Source of the DNA: Prevotellaceae bacterium UBA2448
Lineage (GTDB): Bacteria > Bacteroidota > Bacteroidia > Bacteroidales > Bacteroidaceae
Assembly: GCA_002342585.1 (NCBI GenBank)
Contig: DDQG01000023.1
Location: 1,706-38,780, forward strand
Length of the DNA stretch: 37,075 nucleotides
Reading direction: 5' to 3'
A program made the translations under genes and the position numbers. A model generated the notes under the pieces. It saw nothing but the letters and a program-made list of their open reading frames with translations, made no database searches and had not been told where the DNA came from. Shown piece by piece: positions 6,961-16,541 of the stretch; the first letter of the stretch is position 1; every line of letters starts with the position of its first letter.

Positions 6961-9900
6961 ATGGGTAAAGAAAAGAAATTTGTTACTCTTGATGGTAATA
7001 CCGCTGCTGCACATATTGCATATATGTTCTCAGAGGTAGCTGCTATCTACCCTATCACTCCATCATCTCCAATGGCTGAGCATGTGGATGAGTGGGCTGT
7101 TCAAGGTCGCAAGAATCTCTTTGGCGACACAGTACTGGTTCAGGAAATGCAGTCAGAGGCTGGTGCAGCAGGTGCTGTTCACGGTTCTCTTCAGGCTGGT
7201 GCCCTCACAACTACATTTACAGCATCACAGGGACTCCTGCTGATGATTCCAAACATGTACAAGATTGCAGGTGAGTTGCTCCCATCTGTATTCCATGTAT
7301 CAGCTCGTACTGTAGCAAGCCACTCACTCTGTATCTTCGGTGACCACGGTGACGTAATGGCTTGTCGTCAGACTGGTTTCGCTATGCTCTGCGAAGGTAG
7401 CGTACAGGAAGTTATGGACCTCGCAGCAGTTGCACACCTCGCAGCTCTCGATACTCGCGTTCCATTCATCAACTTCTTCGACGGTTTCCGTACTTCTCAC
7501 GAATACCACAAGGTTGAGGAGATGGATATGGAAGATATCCGTCCACTCGTACCAATGGACAAGGTTGCAGAGTTCCGTTCTCGTGCACTCACTCCAGAAA
7601 AGCCAGAGGCTAAGGGTATGGCTGAAAACCCTGAAACATTCTTCGCTCACCGTGAGTCTTGCAACCCATACTACGACAAAGTTGTAGCTTCTGTTGAAAA
7701 GTACATGGCTGCTATCTCTAAGATTACAGGTCGCGAATATAAGCCATTCACATATTACGGAGCTAAGGATGCTGAAGAAGTAATCATCTTGATGGGTTCT
7801 GCTACAGAAGCAGCTCGCGAAGCTATCGACTATGCTAATGCTAACGGCAAGAAGTATGGTATGGTTAGCGTTCACCTGTATCGCCCATTCTCTGTAGAAC
7901 TCCTGCTCGCTTCTGTTCCAAAGACTGCTAAGCGCATCGCTGTACTCGACCGCACTAAGGAACCAGGTGCTAACGGAGAACCTCTCTACCTCGACGTAAA
8001 GGATGCTTTCTACGGACAGGAAAATGCTCCACTCATCATCGGCGGACGCTACGGACTCGGTTCTGCAGACGTTACTCCTACAATGATTCTTTCTGTTTAC
8101 AAGAACCTCGAACTGAAGGAACCAAAGAACCACTTCACTCTGGGTATCGTGGACGACGTAACATTCCGTTCTCTCCCACTCGACGAGGAAATGGCTCTCG
8201 GTGGCGAAGGTATCTTCGAAGCTAAGTTCTTCGGACTCGGTGCTGACGGTACTGTAGGTGCTAACAAGAACTCTGTAAAGATTATCGGTGAGAACACTGA
8301 CAAGTACTGTCAGGCATACTTCTCTTACGACTCAAAGAAGTCTGGTGGTTTCACTTGTTCACACCTCCGTTTCGGAGATACTCCTATCCGTTCTACTTAC
8401 CAGATTAAGACTCCAAACTTCGTAGCATGTCACGTTCAGGCATACCTCCGTATGTACGATGTGCTCCGCGGTCTGCGTCAGAACGGTCAGTTCCTCCTCA
8501 ACACTATCTGGGAAGGTGACGACCTCGTAAAAAATCTGCCAAACAACGTGAAGAAGTACTTCGCAGAGAAGAACATCACAGTTTACTATATCAACGCAAC
8601 TAAGATTGCACAGGAAATAGGTCTCGGAAACCGTACTAACACTATCCTTCAGTCTGCATTCTTCCGTATCACAGAGGTTATCCCTGTAGAACTCGCAGTT
8701 GAACAGATGAAGAAGGCTATCGTGAAGTCTTACGGTAAGAAGGGTGAAGACGTTGTAAACATGAACTTCGCAGCCGTTGACCGTGGTGGCGAGTACAAGC
8801 AGTTTACAGTTGACCCAGCATGGGCTAAACTTCCAGCTGATCCAGAAGTTGAAAGCAACGACCCAGACTTCATTAAGAATCTTGTTCGTCCTATCAATGC
8901 TCAGAATGGCGACCTCCTTCCAGTATCTGCATACAAGGGTTACGAAGACGGTATGTGGGAACAAGGTACTGCTGCTTACGAAAAGCGTGGTGTTGCAGCT
9001 CTCGTTCCAGCTTGGGACAGCGAAAACTGTATCCAATGTAACAAGTGTGCATTCGTTTGTCCTCACGCAGCTATCCGCCCATTCGTTATGGACGACAAAG
9101 AAGCTGCCGGATTCGCAGATGCAAAACTCGATATGGTTGCACCTCCACAGCTCAAGGGCATGAAGTTCCGTATGCAGGTAAGCGTTATGGACTGTCTCGG
9201 TTGCGGTAACTGTGTTGACGTATGTCCAGGCAAGAAGGGTAACAAGGCTCTTTCTATGGTATCTCTCCAAACTCAGCTCGCAGAAGCAAAGAACTGGGAT
9301 TACTGCGTAAAGAATGTTACTTCAAAGCAAGACCTCATCGACATCAAGGCAAATCCACGTGTAAGCCAGTTTGCACAACCACTCTTCGAGTTCTCTGGAG
9401 CATGTTCTGGTTGTGGTGAGACTCCATACGTAAAACTCATCTCTCAGCTCTTCGGTGACCGTGAGATCGTTGCAAATGCAACAGGTTGTTCTTCAATCTA
9501 CTCAGGTTCTATCCCTTCAACTCCATACACTAAAAATGCTAAGGGTCAGGGTCCAGCATGGTCTAACTCTCTGTTCGAGGACTTCTGCGAATACGGACTC
9601 GGTATGACACTTGCCAACAAGAAGATGCGCGCTCGTATCGTTGCTCTCCTCGAAGAGATGATTGCAAGCGACAAGACTTCTGAAGGTTACAAGGAAGCAG
9701 CTAAGGAATGGATTGCAGGCAAGGACGATGCAGACGCATCAAAGGCAGCAGCAGCTAAACTCGTTCCATTCATCAACGAAGGACGTCAGGCAGGTTGCCC
9801 TGTTTGCAAGCAACTCAGCGAACTCTCACACTACCTCGTTAAGCGTAGCCAATGGATTATTGGTGGTGACGGTGCATCTTACGATATCGGTTATGGTGGT

Positions 9901-10515
9901 CTCGACCACGCACTCGCATCAGGCGAAGACATCAACATCTTCGTAATCGATACAGAGGTTTACTCTAACACAGGTGGTCAGTCTTCAAAGGCTACTCCAA
10001 TCGGTGCTATCGCACAGTTCGCAGCTGGTGGTAAGCGCATCACTAAGAAAGACCTTGGTCTCATGCAGTCAACTTATGGCTATGTATATGTAGCTCAGAT
10101 TGCTATGGGTGCTGACAACGCTCAATGTCTGAAGGCTCTGCGCGAAGCTGAGGCTTACCCAGGTCCATCTCTCGTTATCGCTTATGCTCCATGTATCAAC
10201 CATGGTCTGAAGGCTAAGGGCGGCATGGGTAAGAGCCAGGCTGAAGAGGCTAAAGCAGTAGAATGCGGTTACTGGCACTTGTGGCGCTTCGACCCACGTC
10301 TTGCTGAACAGGGTAAGAACCCATTCCAGCTCGACTCTAAGGAGCCACAGTGGGATAAGTTCCAGGATTTCCTCGATGGTGAAGTTCGTTACCTCTCACT
10401 CAAGAAGGTTAAGCCAACAGAGGCTCAGGAACTCTTCGATGCTGCTAAGAAGGCTGCTCAGCATCGCTACGCTACTTACGTACGTATGAGCAAGATCGAC
10501 TATTCAGCTGAATAA
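6961..10515 (+). CDS. nifJ: Pyruvate:ferredoxin (flavodoxin) oxidoreductase
   Basis: This single-chain enzyme oxidises pyruvate and CoA to acetyl-CoA and CO2 while reducing ferredoxin in the cytoplasm. The 1184-residue chain has the usual order: pyrimidine-binding thiamine diphosphate domain (YPITPSSPMAEH near the N-terminus), transketolase C-like domain, gamma domain, a two-cluster ferredoxin domain (C690/C693/C696/C700 and C745/C748/C751/C755), and the C-terminal thiamine diphosphate domain (GGDGASYDIG near D970, then EVYSNTGGQ). GACSGCGET probably binds the third cluster. Codon choice is strongly restricted, as in highly expressed genes. No TAnnTTTG element was found in the 71 bp upstream. 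A strong terminator follows. It would supply ferredoxin for the Rnf complex encoded about 9 kb downstream. Confidence 0.97.
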   Translation: MGKEKKFVTLDGNTAAAHIAYMFSEVAAIYPITPSSPMAEHVDEWAVQGRKNLFGDTVLVQEMQSEAGAAGAVHGSLQAGALTTTFTASQGLLLMIPNMYKIAGELLPSVFHVSARTVASHSLCIFGDHGDVMACRQTGFAMLCEGSVQEVMDLAAVAHLAALDTRVPFINFFDGFRTSHEYHKVEEMDMEDIRPLVPMDKVAEFRSRALTPEKPEAKGMAENPETFFAHRESCNPYYDKVVASVEKYMAAISKITGREYKPFTYYGAKDAEEVIILMGSATEAAREAIDYANANGKKYGMVSVHLYRPFSVELLLASVPKTAKRIAVLDRTKEPGANGEPLYLDVKDAFYGQENAPLIIGGRYGLGSADVTPTMILSVYKNLELKEPKNHFTLGIVDDVTFRSLPLDEEMALGGEGIFEAKFFGLGADGTVGANKNSVKIIGENTDKYCQAYFSYDSKKSGGFTCSHLRFGDTPIRSTYQIKTPNFVACHVQAYLRMYDVLRGLRQNGQFLLNTIWEGDDLVKNLPNNVKKYFAEKNITVYYINATKIAQEIGLGNRTNTILQSAFFRITEVIPVELAVEQMKKAIVKSYGKKGEDVVNMNFAAVDRGGEYKQFTVDPAWAKLPADPEVESNDPDFIKNLVRPINAQNGDLLPVSAYKGYEDGMWEQGTAAYEKRGVAALVPAWDSENCIQCNKCAFVCPHAAIRPFVMDDKEAAGFADAKLDMVAPPQLKGMKFRMQVSVMDCLGCGNCVDVCPGKKGNKALSMVSLQTQLAEAKNWDYCVKNVTSKQDLIDIKANPRVSQFAQPLFEFSGACSGCGETPYVKLISQLFGDREIVANATGCSSIYSGSIPSTPYTKNAKGQGPAWSNSLFEDFCEYGLGMTLANKKMRARIVALLEEMIASDKTSEGYKEAAKEWIAGKDDADASKAAAAKLVPFINEGRQAGCPVCKQLSELSHYLVKRSQWIIGGDGASYDIGYGGLDHALASGEDINIFVIDTEVYSNTGGQSSKATPIGAIAQFAAGGKRITKKDLGLMQSTYGYVYVAQIAMGADNAQCLKALREAEAYPGPSLVIAYAPCINHGLKAKGGMGKSQAEEAKAVECGYWHLWRFDPRLAEQGKNPFQLDSKEPQWDKFQDFLDGEVRYLSLKKVKPTEAQELFDAAKKAAQHRYATYVRMSKIDYSAE

Positions 10516-10540
10516 TGCAATACAGCCCAATAAATAAATG

Positions 10541-10577
10541 AAATAAGAGGATGCCGTTTAGGTATCCTCTTATTTTT
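10541..10577 (+). terminator. Intrinsic terminator after nifJ
   Basis: A long inverted repeat (AAATAAGAGGAT ... ATCCTCTTATTT) with flanking CC/GG pairing ends in a run of T on the + strand. It is A/T-rich at both base ends, so it may act in both directions between the convergent nifJ and ald genes. Confidence 0.85.
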
Positions 10578-10620
10578 ATGAAATATCTAATTTAAAAAAT
10601 GTCGTTATATCAACAAAGCA

Positions 10621-11727
10621 TTAAAGTTTCAGCTCTTCAAATTTTAAGTTAAACACATCGGCAACTGGTTTAAACACTACCTTACCCTCTACAACATTCA
10701 AACCTTTTGCAAGAGCACTATCATCTTTGCAAGCCTGTTTCCAGCCTTTATCAGCCAAAGCCACAGCATAACGCAAAGTAGCATTCGTAAGAGCCAGAGT
10801 TGACGTATTCGGTACTGCACCAGGGATATTAGCAACACAATAATGAACTATTCCATCAATAGTATATATAGGTTCGCTGTGAGTTGTAGGACGAGACGTT
10901 TCAAAACAACCACCTTGATCAATTGCCACATCCACTAATACTGTTCCAGGTTCCATCAGTTTCAGCATGTCGCGAGTAATAAGATGTGGAGCCTTATCAC
11001 CAGGAACCAGCACACTACCTACAACGATATCAACCGTTGGCAGCAACTGACAGATATTATGGCTTGATGAATACAGAGTATGCACATTTGCAGGAGTCTC
11101 AATATCCAACTGACGCAGACGAGGCAGGGAAATATCTGTAATAGTAACGTTTGCTCCCATGCCTGCCGCCATCATAGCAGCTGCCTCTCCTACTGTTCCA
11201 CCACCAAGAACCAAAACATTCGTTGGACTTACACCAGGCACACCACTTACCAATTTGCCCTTGCCACCTTTTGTCTTTTGCAAATAATATACGCCGTTGA
11301 TTACAGCCATACGTCCTGCAACCTCACTCATAGGCTGCAACAGAGGCAAAGAACCATTAGGTAACTGAACTGTTTCGTAAGCCAAGCAAATTGCTCCACT
11401 TTTCAGCATAGCCTCCGTCAGTTCCTTTTCGCAAGCAAAATGGAAATAGGTAAACAGAAGTTGACCTTTACGAACCAGTTTATACTCAGGCTCTATTGGT
11501 TCCTTTACCTTTACAATCATCTCTGCAGTTTCATATACCGCTTCAATGGTTGGTAAAATCTTAGCACCTGCCTTAACATACTCATCATCAGTAAATCCAC
11601 TACCCTCTCCGGCTGTATGCTGCACAAAAACTTCGTGACCATGTCGGCACATTTCAGCAACACCCGCTGGAGTCATACCTACGCGGTTTTCATTGTTCTT
11701 AATTTCCTTTGGAATTCCAACTTTCAT
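10621..11727 (-). CDS. ald: Alanine dehydrogenase
   Basis: This NAD-dependent enzyme interconverts L-alanine and pyruvate plus ammonia in the cytoplasm. The 368 residues match the family length. The N-terminus MKVGIPKEIKNNENRVGMTP and the FTYFHFA stretch are typical of the substrate domain. The NAD-binding Rossmann motif VLGGGTVGEAAA lies at about 170-182, followed by TITDI. The conserved HYCVANIPGAVP stretch with the downstream TLALTNATL is present. It is a single gene convergent with nifJ, whose pyruvate substrate it shares, and divergent from the decarboxylase operon. Confidence 0.95.
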   Translation of the reverse strand: MKVGIPKEIKNNENRVGMTPAGVAEMCRHGHEVFVQHTAGEGSGFTDDEYVKAGAKILPTIEAVYETAEMIVKVKEPIEPEYKLVRKGQLLFTYFHFACEKELTEAMLKSGAICLAYETVQLPNGSLPLLQPMSEVAGRMAVINGVYYLQKTKGGKGKLVSGVPGVSPTNVLVLGGGTVGEAAAMMAAGMGANVTITDISLPRLRQLDIETPANVHTLYSSSHNICQLLPTVDIVVGSVLVPGDKAPHLITRDMLKLMEPGTVLVDVAIDQGGCFETSRPTTHSEPIYTIDGIVHYCVANIPGAVPNTSTLALTNATLRYAVALADKGWKQACKDDSALAKGLNVVEGKVVFKPVADVFNLKFEELKL

Positions 11728-11760
11728 AATATCAGGTTTTAAAGGTTAAAAATTATGGCA

Positions 11761-11768
11761 CAAAAATA
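11761..11768 (-). promoter_or_regulatory. -7 promoter element for ald
   Basis: On the minus strand this reads TATTTTTG, matching TAnnTTTG. It lies 33 bp before the ald start codon. No clear -33 TTTG was seen. Confidence 0.45.
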
Positions 11769-11867
11769 TGGAAATAATTTTACATACATATCACTTAATA
11801 AAAATTAAATTTACAGAGAATGTGAAATTTGTCTATATGACTGAATTATTTTTTTATAGAAAATACG

Positions 11868-11875
11868 TAACTTTG
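11868..11875 (+). promoter_or_regulatory. -7 promoter element of the decarboxylase operon
   Basis: TAACTTTG is an exact TAnnTTTG match. The upstream region at the -33 position is only T-rich. Transcription would give a leader of about 65-70 nt before the gamma-subunit ATG at 11950. Confidence 0.6.
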
Positions 11876-11949
11876 CAAGGATTTCGCAGCGTTGCGTATC
11901 ATTTTTTTTAAGTAGAAAGATTAAGAACTAAATAACTCATAAAAAATCA

Positions 11950-12222
11950 ATGATTACAAACGACATTTTTGGAGCCCTACAACTGATGGTAGTTGGTATG
12001 CTTACTGTGTTTTGCGTACTGCTGATTGTCATATGTTTGGGTTCTTTGCTGATTAAGCTGGTGAACAAATACGCACCAGAGGAAGTAACAAACAATAAGC
12101 CTATGGCTGCTGCTACAGCTGCTGCAGGACAGGTTGATGCAACAGTGAAAGCAGTTATCGACGCTACAGTAGCACAGATTACTGGCGGAAAGGGGAAAGT
12201 GAAGAATATAACAAAATTGTAA
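11950..12222 (+). CDS. oadG: Sodium-pump decarboxylase gamma subunit (OadG family)
   Basis: This small membrane subunit of a sodium-translocating decarboxylase holds the alpha and beta subunits together. The 90 residues contain one N-terminal transmembrane segment (about 8-38, LMVVGMLTVFCVLLIVICLG), then a short polar Ala-rich cytoplasmic tail. That matches the OadG layout, including the early position in the operon. The biotin carboxyltransferase subunit starts 24 bp later. Confidence 0.85.
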   Translation: MITNDIFGALQLMVVGMLTVFCVLLIVICLGSLLIKLVNKYAPEEVTNNKPMAAATAAAGQVDATVKAVIDATVAQITGGKGKVKNITKL

Positions 12223-12246
12223 TAAACTCAATAAGATAAATTTAAA

Positions 12247-14088
12247 ATGGCAAAAGAAGTAAAATTCTCGTTGGTTTTCCGTGATATGTGGCAAAGTGCA
12301 GGTAAGTATCAGCCACGAGTTGACCAATTGGTAAAAGTGGCCCCAGCTATCATCAAGATGGGATGTTTCGACCGCGTAGAAACTAACGGCGGTGGTTTTG
12401 AACAAGTAAATCTTCTCTACGGAGAAAATCCTAATAAGTCTGTACGTGCATGGACTAAGCCTTTCCACGAGGCAGGCATCCAGACTCATATGCTCGACCG
12501 CGCATTGAACGGTCTGCGTATGAGCCCATGTCCAAAAGACCTTCGAAAACTTTTCTACAAAGTAAAGAAGGCTCAGGGAACAGACATCACTCGTATCTTC
12601 TGTGGACTGAACGACCCACGCAATGTGATTCCATCAATCCAGTATGCTAAGGAAGCAGGTATGATTGCACAGGCTGCGCTATGTATCACCCACTCTCCTA
12701 TCCACACAGTAGAATATTATGTTAACCTTGCTAAGAAATTCATCGATGCAGGTGCTGACGAAATCTGCCTGAAGGATATGGCAGGTATCGGTCGTCCAGT
12801 ATCACTTGGTAAGATTGTTGCAGGAATCAAGGCTTACAAGAAAGATATAGTAATCCAGTATCACAGTCACGCAGGTCCTGGTTTCAACATGGCTTCTATC
12901 CTCGAAGTGTGTGAAGCAGGTTGTGACTATGTAGATACAGGTATGTCACCTCTATCTTGGGGTACAGGTCATGCTGACATTATTGCAGTACAGGAAATGT
13001 TGAAAGATGCCGGTTTCAAAGTAAAAGAAATAAACATGGCTGCATATATGGAAGTACGCACTCAGATTCAGGAAATGTGTGACGACTTCCTCGGATATTA
13101 CATTCCAGACCTCAACCACATCAACAACTCTCTGCTTGTGAAGCCAGGTCTGCCAGGTGGTATGATGGGTTCACTCATGACCGACTTGGAGGACAATCTA
13201 AAGTCGCTGAACAAGTGGAAAGTGAAGAATGGTCAGCCAGAACTTACTACAGACGACCTTCTCATCAAACTGTTCGATGAAGTTGCATACGTTTGGCCAA
13301 AGGTTGGTTACCCATGTCTCGTTACTCCATTCTCACAGTACGTAAAGAATCTGGCTCTGATGAACGTAATCCAGATGGAGAAAGGCAAGGAACGCTGGTC
13401 TATGATTGCTGACACAATCTGGGATATGATTCTCGGAAAGGCAGGTCAGCTACCTGGTCCTGTAGATCCTGAAATCGTTGCTTTGGCTAAGAAAGAAGGT
13501 AAGGAATTCGAAACTAATGACCCACAATCTTACTTCCCAGACGACCTTGAGGACTACAAAAAGAAAATGCAGGAAAAGGGGTGGGAACTCGGAGAAGACG
13601 ACGAGGAACTCTTCGAATACTCAATGCACCCAGGACAGTACGAAGCTTACAAGAGCGGTAAGGCTAAGGCTGACTTCGAAGCAGACCTCGCAAAACGTAA
13701 GGCAGAGAAAAATGCTCCTAAGGGAGATGTAGAAGGACCGAAGTCTGTTACTGTTCAGGTAAATGGTCAAAACTACAAGGTAGAAATAGCATACGGCAAC
13801 GACGTTCCAGCAGCAAGTGCTCAGAGTGCAACTCCTGCAGCAGCTCCTGTAGGTGAAGGCGAAGATATTGTAGCTCCATTGGAAGGCAAATTCTATCTCG
13901 TGAAAGATAATTCAGAGACTCCTAAGAAAGTAGGTGATTCAGTACAGGCAGGTGAGACTCTCGGATATATTGAAGCAATGAAGACCTTCAATGCAATTCG
14001 TGCTGACAAAGCAGGAGTAATCACAGCTATACTCGTTGCTTCTGGCGACTCTGTAGAAGAAGATGATCCAATTATGAAGATGGCTTAA
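12247..14088 (+). CDS. oadA: Biotin-dependent decarboxylase alpha subunit (OadA-like carboxyltransferase)
   Basis: This is the carboxyltransferase subunit of the sodium-pumping decarboxylase, presumed to move CO2 from a 2-oxo acid (probably oxaloacetate) to biotin. An HMGL-like TIM barrel (about 1-300) is followed by the PYC/OADA domain (about 310-480), an Ala/Pro-rich linker and a biotinyl domain with EAMK (K579). Candidate metal residues KDMAG and HSHAG are kept. The first metal-ligand Asp of canonical OadA/pyruvate carboxylase (before TTxRDxxQS) appears to be Ser8 here (FSLVFRDMWQS), and the FDALND stretch reads FCGLND. I recall the same changes in Bacteroides homologues, so this is a clade feature, but the substrate is less certain than the usual name implies. 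Confidence 0.88.
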   Translation: MAKEVKFSLVFRDMWQSAGKYQPRVDQLVKVAPAIIKMGCFDRVETNGGGFEQVNLLYGENPNKSVRAWTKPFHEAGIQTHMLDRALNGLRMSPCPKDLRKLFYKVKKAQGTDITRIFCGLNDPRNVIPSIQYAKEAGMIAQAALCITHSPIHTVEYYVNLAKKFIDAGADEICLKDMAGIGRPVSLGKIVAGIKAYKKDIVIQYHSHAGPGFNMASILEVCEAGCDYVDTGMSPLSWGTGHADIIAVQEMLKDAGFKVKEINMAAYMEVRTQIQEMCDDFLGYYIPDLNHINNSLLVKPGLPGGMMGSLMTDLEDNLKSLNKWKVKNGQPELTTDDLLIKLFDEVAYVWPKVGYPCLVTPFSQYVKNLALMNVIQMEKGKERWSMIADTIWDMILGKAGQLPGPVDPEIVALAKKEGKEFETNDPQSYFPDDLEDYKKKMQEKGWELGEDDEELFEYSMHPGQYEAYKSGKAKADFEADLAKRKAEKNAPKGDVEGPKSVTVQVNGQNYKVEIAYGNDVPAASAQSATPAAAPVGEGEDIVAPLEGKFYLVKDNSETPKKVGDSVQAGETLGYIEAMKTFNAIRADKAGVITAILVASGDSVEEDDPIMKMA

Positions 14089-14125
14089 AACATCAGTTAC
14101 TGACTATCTACTATTTACATTTAAC

Positions 14126-15388
14126 ATGGAACAAATATTAGAAAACCTATACCAGATGACAGCGTTCAGTGACATCGTTGCATCTAATGGTACATATATT
14201 ATAATGTATTTGCTTGCCTTCGTACTTCTGTACCTTGGTATAGTAAAACATTTCGAACCACTCCTGCTCATACCTATCGCTTTCGGTGTGCTTATCGCAA
14301 ACTTCCCTGGAGGAGATATGGGAGTGTATCAGGCAGACGAAACAGGACGTATTGTTGACTCAACTGGCAAAGTACTCACAGAAAACATTTGGGAAATGTC
14401 GCTTCCTGCCATCGCCCACGATTTGGGACTGATGAATTTCCTGTACTACATGCTTATCAAGACCGGATTTCTGCCACCTGTAATCTTTATGGGTGTTGGA
14501 GCATTGACTGACTTCGGACCAATGCTTCGCAATCTGCGCCTGTCTATCTTCGGCGCAGCAGCACAGCTGGGTATCTTCGCTGTACTCCTCGTTGCTGTAG
14601 GTAGCGGATTCTTTAATATCAAAGAGGCTGCAGCACTAGGAATTATTGGTGGCGCAGACGGTCCTACCGCTATTTTTACAACCATAAAACTGGCTCCACA
14701 CCTCCTGGCTCCAATTGCTATTGCTGCATACTCTTACATGGCTTTGGTACCAGTAATCATTCCTCTAGTTGTAAAACTGACATGTTCGGAGAAAGAATTG
14801 AAGATTAATATGAAGGAACAGGATAAACTTTTCCCTTCTTCAAACAAGATGAAGAATGAAAAAGTTATAAAGATTATCTTCCCAATCGCTGTAACTACAA
14901 TTGTTGCTCTTCTCGTTCCAACTGCTGTCAGCCTTATCGGTATGCTTATGTTCGGTAACCTTTTAAAGGAAATCGGTTCGGATACAAGTCGTCTGTTCGA
15001 CACTATATCAAACTCCATAATGAACACAGCTACTGTATTCCTCGGACTTTGTGTTGGCGCAACAATGACAGTACAGGCATTCCTTAATTGGACTACCATC
15101 GGCATCGTGATTGGTGGTTTCTTCGCATTCGGACTTTCTATTGCATCAGGTATCTTCATGGTTAAGATTACAAACCTGTTCTCAAAGAAAAAAATCAATC
15201 CACTGATTGGTGCTACCGGTCTGAGCGCCGTACCTATGGCTAGCCGTGTGTGCAACGAGATTTCAACAAAGTACGACCCAAAGAACCATGTACTGAACTA
15301 CTGTATGTCTTCAAATGTAAGTGGTGTAATCGGTTCAGCTGTTGCAGCAGGTGTACTTATCTCATTCCTACAGAATATTTCACTATAA
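14126..15388 (+). CDS. oadB: Sodium ion-translocating decarboxylase beta subunit
   Basis: This is the integral membrane subunit that decarboxylates carboxybiotin and exports Na+. The 420 residues include many hydrophobic segments and the family's conserved stretches: PPVIFMGVGALTDFGP near residue 115, GGADGPTAIF near 177 (with the Na+-site Asp) and a C-terminal SSNVSGVIGSAVAAG. The N-terminal region has the usual periplasmic loop (NFPGGDMGVYQ). It is the last gene of the gamma-alpha-beta operon. Confidence 0.93.
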   Translation: MEQILENLYQMTAFSDIVASNGTYIIMYLLAFVLLYLGIVKHFEPLLLIPIAFGVLIANFPGGDMGVYQADETGRIVDSTGKVLTENIWEMSLPAIAHDLGLMNFLYYMLIKTGFLPPVIFMGVGALTDFGPMLRNLRLSIFGAAAQLGIFAVLLVAVGSGFFNIKEAAALGIIGGADGPTAIFTTIKLAPHLLAPIAIAAYSYMALVPVIIPLVVKLTCSEKELKINMKEQDKLFPSSNKMKNEKVIKIIFPIAVTTIVALLVPTAVSLIGMLMFGNLLKEIGSDTSRLFDTISNSIMNTATVFLGLCVGATMTVQAFLNWTTIGIVIGGFFAFGLSIASGIFMVKITNLFSKKKINPLIGATGLSAVPMASRVCNEISTKYDPKNHVLNYCMSSNVSGVIGSAVAAGVLISFLQNISL

Positions 15389-15404
15389 TCCAATTATAAA
15401 CCCC

Positions 15405-15437
15405 GCCCACCCTACTTCTCTTTACAAGTAGGTGGGC
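15405..15437 (+). terminator. Strong hairpin between oadB and the aldolase gene
   Basis: GCCCACC(C)TACTT pairs with AAGTAGGTGGGC with one bulged base and a loop of about 8 nt. It is followed by TAAAACATTTT and not a clean T-tract, so it could be a terminator or a processing/attenuation structure ahead of the aldolase gene, for which no other promoter was found. Confidence 0.6.
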
Positions 15438-15454
15438 TAAAACATTTTAGCTCT

Positions 15455-16462
15455 ATGATTAATTACAAAGATCTTGGTCTCGTAAACACTCGCGAGATGT
15501 TTAAGAGAGCTGTTGCAGGTGGATATGCTATCCCAGCATTCAACTTCAACACAATGGAACAGATGCAGGCTATCGTTATGGCTGCAGTTGAAACAAAGTC
15601 ACCAGTTATCATGCAGGTAAGTAAGGGTGCTCGTAACTATGCAAACGGCACAATTCTCCGTAACCTCGCTAAGGGTGCTGTAGAATATGCTAAGGAACTC
15701 GGTTGCGAAGCTCCTGAAATCGTACTCCACCTCGACCACGGAGATTCATTCGAACTCTGTAAAGACTGCATTGACAATGGTTTCTCTTCTGTAATGATCG
15801 ACGGTTCTTCACTTCCATATGAAGAGAACGTTGCTCTTACAAAGAAGGTTGTTGAATATGCTCACAAGTATGATGTTACTGTAGAAGCTGAGCTCGGTGT
15901 ACTTGCAGGTGTTGAAGACGAAGTTTCTTCTGCTGAGTCTCACTATACTAAGCCAGAAGAAGTTGTCGACTTCGCTACTCGTACCGGTTGCGACTCACTT
16001 GCTATCTCTATTGGTACTTCTCACGGTGCTCACAAGTTTACTCCAGAACAGTGTACACTTGTAAACGGTGTTCTTGTTCCACCACCATTGGCATTCGACA
16101 TTCTTGCTGAAATCGAGAAGAAACTCCCAGGATTCCCAATCGTACTCCACGGCTCTTCTTCAGTTCCAATGGACGAAGTAAACACTATCAACAAGTACGG
16201 CGGTCACCTCGAGGCTGCTATCGGTATTCCAGAAGAGCAACTCCGCAAGGCTGCCAAGTCTGCAGTATGCAAAATCAACATCGACTCTGACTCTCGTCTT
16301 GCCATGACAGCTGCTATCCGCAAGCACCTTGCTGAGCATCCTGGAGACTTCGACCCACGTCAATATCTGAAGCCAGCACGTGAGAACATGAAGAAGATGT
16401 ACATCCACAAGATTGTAAACGTACTCGGTTCTGACGGCAAACTCGCTTGCTGCAACAAATAA
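15455..16462 (+). CDS. fba: Class II fructose-bisphosphate aldolase
   Basis: This zinc-dependent aldolase cleaves fructose 1,6-bisphosphate to glyceraldehyde 3-phosphate and dihydroxyacetone phosphate (glycolysis, and in reverse gluconeogenesis). HLDHGD (H92-D96) provides a metal His and the active-site Asp region. GTSHGAHKF and LHGSSSVP give further metal and phosphate-binding positions. The length of 335 residues fits the shorter class II type. Codon use is highly biased, as in nifJ. It lies 66 bp after oadB, separated by a hairpin, and is followed by a good terminator. Confidence 0.95.
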   Translation: MINYKDLGLVNTREMFKRAVAGGYAIPAFNFNTMEQMQAIVMAAVETKSPVIMQVSKGARNYANGTILRNLAKGAVEYAKELGCEAPEIVLHLDHGDSFELCKDCIDNGFSSVMIDGSSLPYEENVALTKKVVEYAHKYDVTVEAELGVLAGVEDEVSSAESHYTKPEEVVDFATRTGCDSLAISIGTSHGAHKFTPEQCTLVNGVLVPPPLAFDILAEIEKKLPGFPIVLHGSSSVPMDEVNTINKYGGHLEAAIGIPEEQLRKAAKSAVCKINIDSDSRLAMTAAIRKHLAEHPGDFDPRQYLKPARENMKKMYIHKIVNVLGSDGKLACCNK

Positions 16463-16483
16463 TCAAAGCAAATAATAAAAATG

Positions 16484-16517
16484 AAAAGGAGATGACTTTG
16501 TGGTCATCTCCTTTTTT
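16484..16517 (+). terminator. Intrinsic terminator after fba
   Basis: AAAAGGAGATGAC pairs with GTCATCTCCTTTT around a 6-nt loop, with a T-run following on the + strand and an A-run before it. It may serve both the aldolase gene and the convergent exporter gene. Confidence 0.88.
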
Positions 16518-16541
16518 ATTGTATTCAAAATAAACTATAGC

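Noticed and set aside
8359..9270. Long open frame on the minus strand opposite nifJ
   Set aside because: nifJ is a complete, recognisable enzyme there; the opposite frame has no family features and arises from its biased codons.
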